From NCBI RefSeq assembly GCF_000585375.1, contig NZ_KK073874.1, forward strand, positions 620,001 through 684,000: DNA of 64,000 nucleotides, read 5' to 3'. This DNA is from Cryptosporangium arvum DSM 44712. Its GTDB lineage: Bacteria; Actinomycetota; Actinomycetes; Mycobacteriales; Cryptosporangiaceae. The notes beneath the pieces are model-generated. The model was not told where the DNA came from, ran no database searches, and saw only the letters and a program-made list of their open reading frames with translations. Of this stretch, positions 1 through 8,909 are shown one piece after another (the stretch's first letter is position 1; every line of letters begins with the position of its first letter). Both the position numbers and the translations under genes were made by a program.

Positions 1-2
1 TC

Positions 3-125
3 GGTGCGGCGTACGACAAGCTCGGTGACAAGGTCAGCAACCTGGCCAACGACCCCAACCCGTCGATCCCGGATTCGGGCGAAGTCACCGCGGCCGGAGT
101 GAAGTTCAAGCAAGCCTGCGAGTAA
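3..125 (+). CDS. 3' end of an unidentified gene (40 C-terminal residues)
   Basis: An open frame enters from the left edge and ends at TAA 123-125. The 40 visible residues are hydrophilic and Ala/Asp/Asn/Pro-rich, ending in Lys-Gln-Ala-Cys-Glu. No motif, membrane segment or catalytic signature is visible, so no function is proposed. The frame is chosen because it is open to the edge, stops shortly before the next promoter region, and has a normal third-position GC pattern. A short exported or lipoprotein tail is possible but not shown. Confidence 0.5.
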   Translation, partial: GAAYDKLGDKVSNLANDPNPSIPDSGEVTAAGVKFKQACE

Positions 126-187
126 CGGCGAGGTTCGGTGCGGCCCCTCTCCGCCGCGCCGGACCACTCCCGCGTTACGCTGCCGAT

Positions 188-505
188 ATGGCTCGCCGTC
201 CGACACGTCCGACGCCGGAGCCCCTGGATGTCGACGCGGTGAGCGTCGTCACGGCAGGCACCGTGCTCTGGGGAGTCGGCGCCCTCGTGCTGGCGACCTT
301 CGGCCGCGGCTGGCTCTCCGACCACGACGACGAGTGGTGGATCTGGACCTGCGTCGCCGGGTTCGTGCTCGGCCTGGTCGGTATCGCGTTCGTGCGCCGC
401 CGCCGTAGCAAGCTCGGACGGGTGGCGGCGGCCCGCGCCGAGCAGCCCGTCGCGCCCGCGGTGCCGGCCGAGACCGAGCCCGCGCAGCGCACGGAAAAGG
501 CCTGA
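188..505 (+). CDS. DUF2530 small membrane protein
   Basis: This 105-residue protein has two hydrophobic segments (about residues 21-38 and 54-70) joined by an acidic, Trp-rich loop, with an Arg-rich stretch after the second. The layout of a short polar N-terminus, a GTVLWGVGALVLA-like helix, a WIWTC segment and then RRRR matches the actinobacterial DUF2530 family as I know it. Function is unknown and the location should be the inner membrane. A TACGCT hexamer lies 6 bases before the ATG, which suggests leaderless transcription. The gene runs in the same direction as the ABC transporter pair, but a 71 bp gap with a direct repeat separates them. Confidence 0.8.
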   Translation: MARRPTRPTPEPLDVDAVSVVTAGTVLWGVGALVLATFGRGWLSDHDDEWWIWTCVAGFVLGLVGIAFVRRRRSKLGRVAAARAEQPVAPAVPAETEPAQRTEKA

Positions 506-532
506 CAGCGAGATGTGCGAGGCCTGACAGCG
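498..532 (+). repeat. Short intergenic direct repeat
   Basis: The 13-mer AGGCCTGACAGCG occurs at 498-510 and again at 520-532, a 22 bp offset. The first copy overlaps the stop codon of the DUF2530 gene. It lies just upstream of the ABC transporter operon start. It could be a duplicated regulatory half-site or simple slippage. Confidence 0.6.
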
Positions 533-576
533 CGAGCGCGCACCGTGGAGTCATCCCGCTGACAGGAGACTCCGCG

Positions 577-1524
577 ATGTCCTACGCGATCGAGGCCGAG
601 GGCCTCGTGAAGCGGTTCGGGTCGACGACCGCGCTCAACGGCGTCGACCTCGCCGTCCCGACCGGCACGATCCTCGGCGTGCTCGGCCCCAACGGGGCCG
701 GGAAGACCACCGCGGTCCGCGTGCTGGCCACCCTGATCAAGCCCGACGCCGGCCGGGCCCGCGTCGGCGGCTTCGACGTTCTCACCCAGGCGCAGTCGGT
801 GCGGGCCCGGATCGCGGTGACCGGGCAGTACGCGTCGATCGACGAGGACCTGACCGGCACCGAGAACCTGACGATGATCGGCCGGCTGCTCGAGCTGTCC
901 CGCCGGGACGCCAAGGCCCGCGCCCGTGAACTGCTCGAACGCTTCGAGCTCACCGAGGCGGCCGGCCGCTCGGCGAAGACGTACTCCGGCGGCATGCGGC
1001 GCCGGCTCGACCTGGCCGCGAGCCTCGTCGGCCACCCCGACGTCATCTATCTCGACGAGCCGACGACCGGCCTCGACCCGCGCAGCCGCGGCGAGGTCTG
1101 GTCCACGATCCGCGCGCTCGTCGCCGACGGCGTGACCGTGTTGCTGACCACCCAGTACCTCGACGAGGCCGACCAGCTGGCCGATTCGATCGCGGTGATC
1201 GACCGCGGCGAGCTGATCGCCACCGGCACCCCCGACCAGCTCAAAGCGCAGGTCGGCGACCAGACGATCGAGGTGCACCCGCTCGATGAGGCCGACCTCG
1301 CCGACGTCGAGGCGATCGTGGCCGCGGTCACCCGGGTGCGACCCACCCGGAACCAGGCCCGAGGGCTGGTGACCGCTCCGGTCGCGGAACCCACGCTGCT
1401 CGCCGACGTCGTCCGCCGGTTGGACGACGCCGGGATCGCGGTCGGCGAGCTGGGCCTGCGCCGGGCCAGCCTCGACGAGGTGTTCCTCACGCTCACCGGC
1501 CACCCGGCCGAGGACGCCGCATGA
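577..1524 (+). CDS. DrrA-type ABC transporter ATP-binding protein
   Basis: This is the ATPase of an ABC-2 exporter of the daunorubicin-resistance DrrA family; it powers efflux of a hydrophobic substrate through the adjacent permease. Visible motifs are Walker A GPNGAGKT (residues 37-44), Q-loop GQ (83-84), signature YSGGM (136-140) and Walker B VIYLDE (156-161). A DrrA-type C-terminal extension runs from about 220 to 315. Length (315 aa) is normal. AGGAG lies 8 bases before the ATG. The stop overlaps the permease start (ATGA), so the two are translationally coupled. The substrate cannot be read from sequence. The convergent BTAD regulator is a possible controller, which is inference from position only. 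Confidence 0.93.
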   Translation: MSYAIEAEGLVKRFGSTTALNGVDLAVPTGTILGVLGPNGAGKTTAVRVLATLIKPDAGRARVGGFDVLTQAQSVRARIAVTGQYASIDEDLTGTENLTMIGRLLELSRRDAKARARELLERFELTEAAGRSAKTYSGGMRRRLDLAASLVGHPDVIYLDEPTTGLDPRSRGEVWSTIRALVADGVTVLLTTQYLDEADQLADSIAVIDRGELIATGTPDQLKAQVGDQTIEVHPLDEADLADVEAIVAAVTRVRPTRNQARGLVTAPVAEPTLLADVVRRLDDAGIAVGELGLRRASLDEVFLTLTGHPAEDAA

Positions 1525-2348
1525 CCGCGACCCTGGTGGCCACGACGCCCTCGTCGCCGGTGGACGAAGCTCCGGTCCGGTTCGGGCCGGTACGGACGCT
1601 CCGGCATTCGCTGACGCTCACCTGGCGCAGCCTGATCAAGATCAAGCACTCGCCGGAGCAGCTGCTCGACCTCACGCTGCAGCCGATCATCTTCGTGCTG
1701 CTGTTCGTCTACCTGTTCGGCGGCGCGGTGACCGGCGACCGGCACGTCTACCTCCAGTTCGTGCTGCCCGGCATCCTCGTGCAGAGCGTCGCGTTCGCCA
1801 GCCTCGGCGTCGGCCAGAGCCTCGCCGGGGACCTGCAGACGGGGGTGTTCGACCGCTTCCGCACGATGCCGATCGCCCGGTCGGCCCCGCTGATCGGCGC
1901 GGTGCTCGGCGACGTGGTGCGCTACCTGGTGACGATCGCGGTCGTGCTGGGCTTCGGTGCGGTGATCGGATTCCGGATCGAGACCGATCCCTTCTCCACG
2001 CTCGCCGCCTGCGCGCTCGTGCTGCTGTTCGCGTTCGGACTCTGCTGGGTCACCGCGCTCGTCGGCCTGCTGCTGCGCAACCCCCGGACGGTGCAGGGCA
2101 TCGGTGGGATGCTGATGTTCCCGCTGACGTTCGGCAGCAACTTGTTCGTGCCGACCGACACGCTCCCGGGCTGGCTGCAGGCCTGGGTGAAGGTCAACCC
2201 GGTCACGTTCGTCGTCGAAGCGACCCGGGGCCTGCTCACCGGCCAGGGAGCGATCGCCGGGCCCGCGGTCAAGGTGGTGATCTCGGTCGCGGTGCTCTGC
2301 GCGGTGTTCGTTCCGCTCTCGCTGGCGGTCTACCGCCGGCGCACCTGA
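1521..2348 (+). CDS. DrrB-type ABC-2 permease
   Basis: This 275-residue membrane protein has about six hydrophobic segments and the ABC-2 arrangement: an N-terminal cytoplasmic helix, then a long first periplasmic region with VLPGILVQSVAF. This region and the later NPRTVQGIGGML stretch are typical of DrrB proteins. It begins with ATG overlapping the stop of the ATPase gene, forming a two-gene efflux operon. Its 3' end overlaps the convergent BTAD regulator by 19 bp. It likely forms a homodimeric pore at the inner membrane. The exported compound is unknown; antibiotic or lipid export are both within family experience. Confidence 0.92.
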   Translation: MTATLVATTPSSPVDEAPVRFGPVRTLRHSLTLTWRSLIKIKHSPEQLLDLTLQPIIFVLLFVYLFGGAVTGDRHVYLQFVLPGILVQSVAFASLGVGQSLAGDLQTGVFDRFRTMPIARSAPLIGAVLGDVVRYLVTIAVVLGFGAVIGFRIETDPFSTLAACALVLLFAFGLCWVTALVGLLLRNPRTVQGIGGMLMFPLTFGSNLFVPTDTLPGWLQAWVKVNPVTFVVEATRGLLTGQGAIAGPAVKVVISVAVLCAVFVPLSLAVYRRRT

Positions 2349-5300
2349 GTCAGGAGTTCGCGGGCCAGGTCCAGCACGTCGTCCTTGGGCATGGTCTCGC
2401 CGTCGCGGTACCGGGCCTCGAACGTCGATGGGCCCAGCGCCTCGGCGGCGAGTTCCCGGGTACGCACCACGTCCGGATTTCCCAGGTCGGGCAGCCCGCG
2501 GACCAGGGCCGCGGCACCGAGGAGCTGCGCCGCTCCGGCCGGGTCGCCGAGTGCGAGCGCGACGGCCGCCGCGGTGTCGAGCGACCCCCCGAGGACGGGG
2601 GAGTCGTGCGCCTCCGCGGCCTGGCTCAGCGCTTCCAGCACGTAGTCGACGGCCTGCTCCGCCTCGCCGACGGCGACGAGCGCGTACGTGTAGTCGGCGA
2701 GCAGCAGCGCGTAGATCTGCGGAGGGCCGTACGGGTGCGCCCTGTACCGCTCGATCTCGGTCGTGAGCAGGGCGGCGGCGCCGGTGAGGTCGCCGGTGAG
2801 CCGGAGGACGGTCGAACGCGCGGCGCCCAGGAAGCCCACCGCGTTGTCGTCGTCGCCGAGGCGGGCGACGTGGGTGGTGCTCTCGTCCAGGTACGCCCGG
2901 GCCCGCTCGAAGTCGCCGATCCGGGCCCACTCCAGCGCCAGCCAGAGCAGGACGCGGGGGAGGTCGTCGAACCCGTTCAAGTCGTAGATCAGCGCTCGGG
3001 CCTGTTCCAGCGCCTCGATCGCGCCGCGGTGGTCCCCGCGCAGCGCCTTGATCGACGCGAGTGAGCTGAGCACCGCACCGCGGCCCCAGCGGTCACCGAT
3101 CGACTCGAACGCCGAGCGCGCGGACTCGAACAGCTGCTCCGCGACGAGCAGGTCGCCGTCGTTCTCGTGGAGGTTCGCGTCGAGGAAGAGCGCGAGCGCG
3201 CTGACCCACGGGTCGGGGTGCCGGTAGACCCGCTCGAGCTTCTCCTGGACCTGGTCGTTCCGGTCGCCGAGGAAATGGATGATGCTGTCGGCCAGCACGA
3301 GCACGGGATGGGCGTCGGGTGCGGTCGCGAACGGCTTGATCAGCTCGGTCACCCGTTCCGCCTCGCGCTTCGCCTCCTCGTAGGTGCTGCGCAGGCTCGC
3401 CGCGGTCAGCCCGGCGAACGCGGTGACGATCGCGGCGCTGACCGGGGGCGCCTGGTCGGCGAGGGGCAGCACCGCGGTCGCCCACCGGTCGGCCTCGGCG
3501 TGCGCGCCGCGCAGCGCCCAGTACCAGGCCAGCCCGGCGACGAGCCGGACCGCAGGGTCACCGCGCCCCTGGTCGACGGCCCAGCGCAGCGCGGCGGTGA
3601 TGTTCTCGTACTCGGCGGTGAGCGTGTTCGCCCAGGTGCGCTGTTCCGGGCTCCGGAGCTTCGGTTCGGCCGTCTCGACCAGCTCGACGAAGTAGGCCAG
3701 CAACGCGTCCCGGGTGGCGGCCGTCTCACCGGCCGTCTCCAGCTGCTCGGCGCCGAACGCGCGGACGGTCTCCAGCATCCGGTAGCGCGGCGGTTCGGCC
3801 TCCGCGACGAGTTCCACGAGTGACTTGTCCACCAGCGACGCGAGCGTCTCCAGCACGTCACCGGGGCGGAGCAGGTCGTCGTCGGCGCACACCCGCTCGG
3901 CGGCGTCGACGGTCGCTCCGCCGGGGAACTGCGACAGCCGCCGCCACAGGACCTGCTCCTGGGCGGTCAGCAGCTCCCAGCTCCAGGCCACCACCGCGTG
4001 CAGCGTCTGGTGGCGGGGGAGCGCGGTGCGGCTGCCCGCGGTCAGCAGCCGGAACCGGTCGCCGAGCCGGGCCGCGAGCTGCTCCGGGGAGAGCGAGCGC
4101 AGCCGGGGAGCGGCCAGCTCGAGCGCCAGCGGCATCCCGTCCAGGCTGCGGCAGATCTCGACGATCGCGTCGACGTTCTCCGGGGTGAGCGCGAAGCCGG
4201 GACGCACCGAGGCGGCCCGGTCGACGAGCAGCTGGACGGCCGGGTAGCGGGCGGCCTGCGCCGGCGTCAACCGCCCCGGTGGCGGCAGGGCGAGGCTGGG
4301 TACCGGGTGGAGCCGTTCGCCGGGAACGCCGAGCGGCTCCCGGCTGGTGGCGAGGATGCGCAGCTCCGGGCAGTCCAGCAGCAGCGAGTGGGCCAGTGCG
4401 GCGATCGGTTCCAGCAGGTGCTCGCAGTTGTCCAGCACGAGCAGCGTCGGACCGGCGCTCAACGCCTTCACCAGGATCGCGTCCACGTCCTGCGGGGCGC
4501 TGGCCTCGTTGGAGAGCTTCGTGTCGAGCAGACCGACCTGACGGCGTCCGAGGCCGGTGAGCACGGCCTGCGGCACCTCGTCGCCCTCGCCGATCGGCGC
4601 GAGCGGCACCATCCAGACGCCCCCGGTGTTGCGATCGGTGAGGCGGGCTCCGGACTCCTCGGCCAGGCGCGTCTTCCCGGCGCCTCCGGGGCCGATGAGC
4701 GTCACCAGCCGCTCGGCGGCGAGCAGGTCGGCGACCGCGGCGAGCTCGGTGCGCCGTCCGACGAACGTGGTCAGCTGCGGGCGCAGATTGCCCCGGGTGC
4801 GCGCGCCGTTCGTGGTGACCGGCCGGGGCGCGGCCGGCATGCGCACGGACTGCTTGGCCGGTACGCCGGGGCTGCCCAGCACGGTGGTGTACGCGCCTTT
4901 GAGCACCGCGCCGGGGTCGACGCCCAGCTCGTCGGCCAGGCGCCGCCGGATGCGGTCGAACGCGGTGAGTGCGTCGGCCTGCCGCGACGCGCCGTTGAGC
5001 GCGAGCACGAGTTGCGCGTGCAGACGTTCGCGGAGCGGGTGTTCGGCGGTCAGCTCCTCGAGCTCGGCGACGACCTCCGGGTGCCGATCGAGCGCCAGAT
5101 CGGCGTCGATGCGATCCTCGATCGCGGCCAGCCGGGCGTTCTCCAGGCGGGTGACCACCGCGGCCCGGAACGGGGCGTCCCCGATGTCGGCCAGCGCCGG
5201 GCCGCGCCAGAGGCTCAGGGCTTCACGCAACGTCTCGGCGGCGCCGGCCGGATCACCGCTCTCTAGCGTGCGCCGCCCGGCGGCGGCCAGGCGTTCGAAC

Positions 5301-5629
5301 CGGTGGACGTCGACGGACTCCGGTGCGACCGCGAGCCGGTAACCGGCCGGGGCGGACTCGACGACACCGGCGGGCAGCGTTCGACGCAACCGGCTGACCA
5401 GGGACTGCAGTGCGTTGCCCGAGCCGGCGGGCGGATCGTCGCCCCAGACGGCGTCGACGAGCGTGCTGACCGTGACCATGCGCCCGGCGTCGAGCGCGAG
5501 CCGGGCGAACGCCGCACGCAGCCGGTGGCCACCGACGGAGACGCTCGCGCCGTCGACCGTGACCTCGACCGCACCCAGCAGCCCGATCTCCACCGTTCGC
5601 ACCCCTCCGCCGTCCCCGCTCACCGACAT
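2330..5629 (-). CDS. BTAD/AfsR-like transcriptional regulator with NTPase domain
   Basis: This is a large SARP/AfsR-type regulator. It has an OmpR-like winged helix (about residues 15-100), a bacterial transcriptional activator domain (about 105-250) and an STAND/NB-ARC-like NTPase with Walker A GPGGAGKT (313-320) and a LLVLDNCEHL Walker B region. A roughly 500-residue C-terminal helical (TPR-like) part follows. Such proteins switch on antibiotic or secondary-metabolite genes after nucleotide-dependent activation. Length (1099 aa) fits the large AfsR class. The ATG at 5629 is the outer limit; the in-frame GTG codons at 5602 or 5593 sit closer to the usual N-terminus of the family (VEIGLLG) and after a GGAGGGG. 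No biosynthetic cluster is visible nearby. The only plausible neighbour target is the convergent efflux pair. Confidence 0.9.
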   Translation of the reverse strand: MSVSGDGGGVRTVEIGLLGAVEVTVDGASVSVGGHRLRAAFARLALDAGRMVTVSTLVDAVWGDDPPAGSGNALQSLVSRLRRTLPAGVVESAPAGYRLAVAPESVDVHRFERLAAAGRRTLESGDPAGAAETLREALSLWRGPALADIGDAPFRAAVVTRLENARLAAIEDRIDADLALDRHPEVVAELEELTAEHPLRERLHAQLVLALNGASRQADALTAFDRIRRRLADELGVDPGAVLKGAYTTVLGSPGVPAKQSVRMPAAPRPVTTNGARTRGNLRPQLTTFVGRRTELAAVADLLAAERLVTLIGPGGAGKTRLAEESGARLTDRNTGGVWMVPLAPIGEGDEVPQAVLTGLGRRQVGLLDTKLSNEASAPQDVDAILVKALSAGPTLLVLDNCEHLLEPIAALAHSLLLDCPELRILATSREPLGVPGERLHPVPSLALPPPGRLTPAQAARYPAVQLLVDRAASVRPGFALTPENVDAIVEICRSLDGMPLALELAAPRLRSLSPEQLAARLGDRFRLLTAGSRTALPRHQTLHAVVAWSWELLTAQEQVLWRRLSQFPGGATVDAAERVCADDDLLRPGDVLETLASLVDKSLVELVAEAEPPRYRMLETVRAFGAEQLETAGETAATRDALLAYFVELVETAEPKLRSPEQRTWANTLTAEYENITAALRWAVDQGRGDPAVRLVAGLAWYWALRGAHAEADRWATAVLPLADQAPPVSAAIVTAFAGLTAASLRSTYEEAKREAERVTELIKPFATAPDAHPVLVLADSIIHFLGDRNDQVQEKLERVYRHPDPWVSALALFLDANLHENDGDLLVAEQLFESARSAFESIGDRWGRGAVLSSLASIKALRGDHRGAIEALEQARALIYDLNGFDDLPRVLLWLALEWARIGDFERARAYLDESTTHVARLGDDDNAVGFLGAARSTVLRLTGDLTGAAALLTTEIERYRAHPYGPPQIYALLLADYTYALVAVGEAEQAVDYVLEALSQAAEAHDSPVLGGSLDTAAAVALALGDPAGAAQLLGAAALVRGLPDLGNPDVVRTRELAAEALGPSTFEARYRDGETMPKDDVLDLARELLTQVRRR

Positions 5630-5699
5630 TCTCTGCCTTCCTGGCTTCCTCGGCGACGGAGATCCCCGGGTAGCGGTTCGGCGGAGGGCGAAATGCCGG

Positions 5700-6458
5700 T
5701 CAGGGGCGACGACGATCGGTCCGCCGCCGGGGCCGTACGACGCCGAGCGCGGTGCCGGCGTAGCCGCCGGCCAGGACGCGACGCAGCGTCGAGACCACCG
5801 GCACGACCGGCGGGGCGGGTACGTCCACCGGTCTCTCGGTGTCGGGGTCCTCGGCCTTCCGGGCCTGCCGCCTCCGCCGCCGCCGAACCGCCCACCAGCC
5901 GACGAACAAGAGCGCCAGCACGACCAGCCCGGTGTTGCCGATCACTTCCTCGACCCGGTGGTACGAGTCGGCCGCGACGTACCCCAGCAGCGGGGAACCG
6001 ATGCCCCACAGCAGGCCGCCGGCCAGCGCGGCCGGCAGGAACGTCAGGGCCGGTACGCCGGACGCACCGGCCGCACCGGGGGTGACCGTCCGCAGGAACG
6101 GCAGGAACCGGCTGGCGACGATCACGAGCGCGCCGTGCCGTCGCAGGGTGGCGGTGGCGCGGTCGATCTGCGCGCGACGTCGGCGCAGCAGCCGGCCGTT
6201 CAGCAGGGCCGGGCCGAATCGGCGACCGAGCAGGAAGCCGGTGGTGTCGCCGGCGATCGCCGCGACCGCGACCAGCGGGAGCACGACCTCGAGCGAGATC
6301 TGGCGCTGGGCCGCGAGCACCCCGGCCACGATCGCCGCGGTCTCGCCGGGAAGGAACATGCCCAACAGCACCGCGGTCTCGGCGAAGACGACCGCGACGA
6401 CGAGAGCGTAGAGGACGGGTGCGCGGAGGTCGGTCACGAGTTCGACGACCCAGTCCAT
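5700..6458 (-). CDS. DedA family membrane protein (first copy)
   Basis: DedA-type (SNARE-associated/VTT fold) integral membrane protein, implicated in lipid scrambling and envelope homeostasis. It shows the early FLPGE segment, a GDTTGFLLGRR re-entrant region and a FLPFLRTVTPGAAG segment, with four to five hydrophobic stretches and a basic tail. The start chosen is the ATG 4 bases after GGAGG; a GTG sits one codon earlier. Length (252 aa) is normal for the family. A second DedA gene lies at 19253-19948, and the two are clearly diverged paralogues. It is transcribed in the same direction as the upstream MMPL gene (73 bp gap). Confidence 0.88.
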   Translation of the reverse strand: MDWVVELVTDLRAPVLYALVVAVVFAETAVLLGMFLPGETAAIVAGVLAAQRQISLEVVLPLVAVAAIAGDTTGFLLGRRFGPALLNGRLLRRRRAQIDRATATLRRHGALVIVASRFLPFLRTVTPGAAGASGVPALTFLPAALAGGLLWGIGSPLLGYVAADSYHRVEEVIGNTGLVVLALLFVGWWAVRRRRRRQARKAEDPDTERPVDVPAPPVVPVVSTLRRVLAGGYAGTALGVVRPRRRTDRRRP

Positions 6459-6531
6459 CACGCCTCCTTCCGCGCCGTCGCCGGACGCTCGTACTCCAGC
6501 GTCCGGCGACAGTCGATTGTGGGCAAGGGAT

Positions 6532-8733
6532 TTAGCCCACGGCTACCGGCTCGCGCTTCTCCTCCGGGCGCGGCGGGGCGACCGGCTCGTCGGCCGGCTC
6601 CACCGTCAGGTGCGGCAACCAGCGGTCGAGCCACTTCGGGATCCACCAGTTGGCCCGTCCGAACCAGTGCATCAGCGCCGGCACCAGCAGCGTCCGCAGG
6701 ATGAACGCGTCGATGAAGACCGCGCTCGACAACCCGATTCCGAACTCGGCGATGACCCGCTGGCCCTCGAAGATGAACGCGCCGAAGACGAAGATCATGA
6801 TCGTCGCGGCCGCCGTGATCACCCGCCCGGTGCTGGCCTGCCCGACCGTGACCGCCCGCCGGTTGTCGCCGGTGTGCACCCACTCCTCGTGCATCCGGCT
6901 GACCAGGAACACCTGGTAGTCCATCGACAGGCCGAAGAGAATCGCCAGCATCATGACCGGCAGGAACGCCTCGACCGGCCCGGCCGCGCCGATGCCGAGC
7001 GCCTCGGCGCCCCAGCCCCACTGGAACACCGCGACGATCACGCCGAACGAGGCTGCGGCCGCGAGCACGTTCATCACCGCCGCGGTGAGCGGCACGAGCA
7101 GGCTGCGGAACGCCACCGTCAGCAGCAGGAAGCCCAGCGCGATGATGACGCCGAGGAACAGCGGCAGCTTGCTGGTGAGCACGTCGGCGAAGTCGTCGAA
7201 GATCGCCGTCATGCCACCCACGTGCACCTGCATCGTCGTGCCGTCCTCGACGCCGGGCACGACGTCGTCACGCAGGCGCTTGATCAGGTCGCTGGTCTCC
7301 TCCGACTGCGGGGAGGACGTCGGGATCACCTGGACGATGCCGACCTCGGCACCGGGCTGGGTGGGCACCGCCACGACCGCGGCGACCCCGGGATCCTTCC
7401 GGACCTGCCCGACCAGCTCGTTGAGCGCGGCGGTGTCACTGGGCGACTTCAGCTCGGCGACGAGCTGCAGGGGCCCGTTGAAGCCGGGCCCGAATCCGTC
7501 GGCGAGCAGGTCGTACGCCTTGCGCGTCGTCGAGTCGGCCGGGTCGTTGCCCTGGTCGGACGCGCCCAGCCGGAGCGAGAGCGTCGGGATCGAGAGCACC
7601 GCGATCAGCGCGATCGCGATCGCGGCCAGCATCCGGGGACGCCGTTCCACGATGCCGGCCCAGCGCGCCCAGAAACCGCGGGCGTGCGCCTCGTGCGGCC
7701 CCTCGGCGGCCAGCCGGCGGCGTTCGCGGCGGGAGAGCACGCGCATCCCGAAGAAGCCGAGCAGCGACGGCAGCAGCGTGATCGCCGTCAGCACGGAGAA
7801 GAACACCACGATCGAGGCGGCGACGCCGACGCCGGTGAGGAAGTTCAGGTTCAGCACGAGCATGCCGAGCAGCGCGATGCAGACCGTGATGCCGGCGAAG
7901 ACCACCGCGCGGCCGGACGTGTTCAGCGCGCGGACCGTCGACTCCTCGACCGACATCCCGGCCATCAGGCCGTTGCGGTGCCGGGTGACCACGAACAGGG
8001 CGTAGTCGATGCCGACGCCGAGCCCGATCAGCGCGGCCACGGTCGGCGCGATCGTGCCGATCGTCATCACGTGGCTGAGCAGGATGATCGACGTGGTTCC
8101 GGCGGCGAGCGCGAGCACCGCGGTGATCAGCGGGATCGCCATCGCCAGCAGCGAGCCGAACGCGATGAGCAGGATCACCGCGGCGGCGATCAGGCCGTAG
8201 ACCTCGGAGCTACCCGGCGGAGCCTGGGTGGCCTGCTGGATCGCGTTGCCGCCGAGCTCGACGTCGAGGCCGTCGGTCCGGGCCTTCTCGGCGGTCGAAA
8301 TCAGGCTGTCGACGGCGTCGAGGTCGACCTCGTCCTCGACCGAGCCCTTGAACGTGACCGTCGCGTAGGCGGTCTTGCCGTCCTGGCTGATCTGCCCCGC
8401 ACCCTGTTCGGTGTACGGGCTGGCCACGGACGCGATGTCCGAGCGGTCGGCCACCTGGCCGAGCATGCCCTCGATGCGCTGTTGAACGGCGGCGTCCTTC
8501 ACCGTGCCGCTGTCGGTGTGCCAGACGATCGTGTCCGACTCACCGGCCGCGTCCGGGAACGCGCCCTGCAGCAGGTCCAAGGCCTTCGTCGACTCGGTAC
8601 CTGGTAACGCGAAGCTATCGTTGTAGGCAGTGCCGACGGACTGGCTGGCGGCACCGAGGCCCAGCAAGCCGACGACCCAGAGGACCACGACGACGATTCG
8701 ATGCTGATAGCACCACCTGGCCAGACCGGCCAT
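6532..8733 (-). CDS. MMPL family (RND-like) exporter
   Basis: Inner-membrane transporter of the MMPL branch of the RND superfamily, driven by proton motive force and often exporting lipids or drugs. The 733-residue protein has the duplicated layout: TM1, a roughly 150-residue extracytoplasmic loop, TM2-6, then TM7, a second loop and TM8-12. GIDYALFVVTRHRNG and LSMDYQVFLVSRMHEE are the paired TM4/TM10 proton-relay segments. A cytoplasmic basic insertion follows TM6. The start ATG lies 22 bp downstream of a palindromic TetR-type site, and a divergent TetR gene is adjacent, so local repression is likely. The substrate is unknown. Confidence 0.93.
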   Translation of the reverse strand: MAGLARWCYQHRIVVVVLWVVGLLGLGAASQSVGTAYNDSFALPGTESTKALDLLQGAFPDAAGESDTIVWHTDSGTVKDAAVQQRIEGMLGQVADRSDIASVASPYTEQGAGQISQDGKTAYATVTFKGSVEDEVDLDAVDSLISTAEKARTDGLDVELGGNAIQQATQAPPGSSEVYGLIAAAVILLIAFGSLLAMAIPLITAVLALAAGTTSIILLSHVMTIGTIAPTVAALIGLGVGIDYALFVVTRHRNGLMAGMSVEESTVRALNTSGRAVVFAGITVCIALLGMLVLNLNFLTGVGVAASIVVFFSVLTAITLLPSLLGFFGMRVLSRRERRRLAAEGPHEAHARGFWARWAGIVERRPRMLAAIAIALIAVLSIPTLSLRLGASDQGNDPADSTTRKAYDLLADGFGPGFNGPLQLVAELKSPSDTAALNELVGQVRKDPGVAAVVAVPTQPGAEVGIVQVIPTSSPQSEETSDLIKRLRDDVVPGVEDGTTMQVHVGGMTAIFDDFADVLTSKLPLFLGVIIALGFLLLTVAFRSLLVPLTAAVMNVLAAAASFGVIVAVFQWGWGAEALGIGAAGPVEAFLPVMMLAILFGLSMDYQVFLVSRMHEEWVHTGDNRRAVTVGQASTGRVITAAATIMIFVFGAFIFEGQRVIAEFGIGLSSAVFIDAFILRTLLVPALMHWFGRANWWIPKWLDRWLPHLTVEPADEPVAPPRPEEKREPVAVG

Positions 8734-8755
8734 GGCTACACCCCCGCGGGCTGGA

Positions 8756-8777
8756 ATTAATCGATCGGTCGGTTAAT
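8756..8777. promoter_or_regulatory. Probable TetR operator between MMPL and TetR genes
   Basis: A 22 bp imperfect palindrome beginning ATTAATCG and ending CGGTTAAT matches its own reverse complement at 18 of 22 positions. It is AT-rich at its ends, unlike the surroundings. It lies 22 bp upstream of the MMPL start and 132 bp upstream of the divergent TetR start. This is the typical position for a TetR regulator controlling its neighbour exporter. Confidence 0.7.
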
Positions 8778-8909
8778 ACTTTGGGTAGCCTAGGGCTGCG
8801 TGTCAACTGTGTGGTGGCCGCTGTCACGTGGAATTCACAAGACCTGTCCGTTGGCGCGCGAAGTTCGTACGCTGGAGGACCGGTGATTTCGTGGTGAGAG
8901 GGGTGTGAC

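Noticed and set aside
1047-2930. Long minus-strand open frame (627 codons) across the DrrAB genes
   Set aside because: It is antisense to clear ABC genes and encodes Arg/Gly/Pro-rich low-complexity protein typical of a high-GC shadow.
6517-8607. Plus-strand open frame (696 codons) opposite the MMPL gene
   Set aside because: It is Arg/Asp/His-rich with no motif, while the opposite strand has full MMPL motifs.
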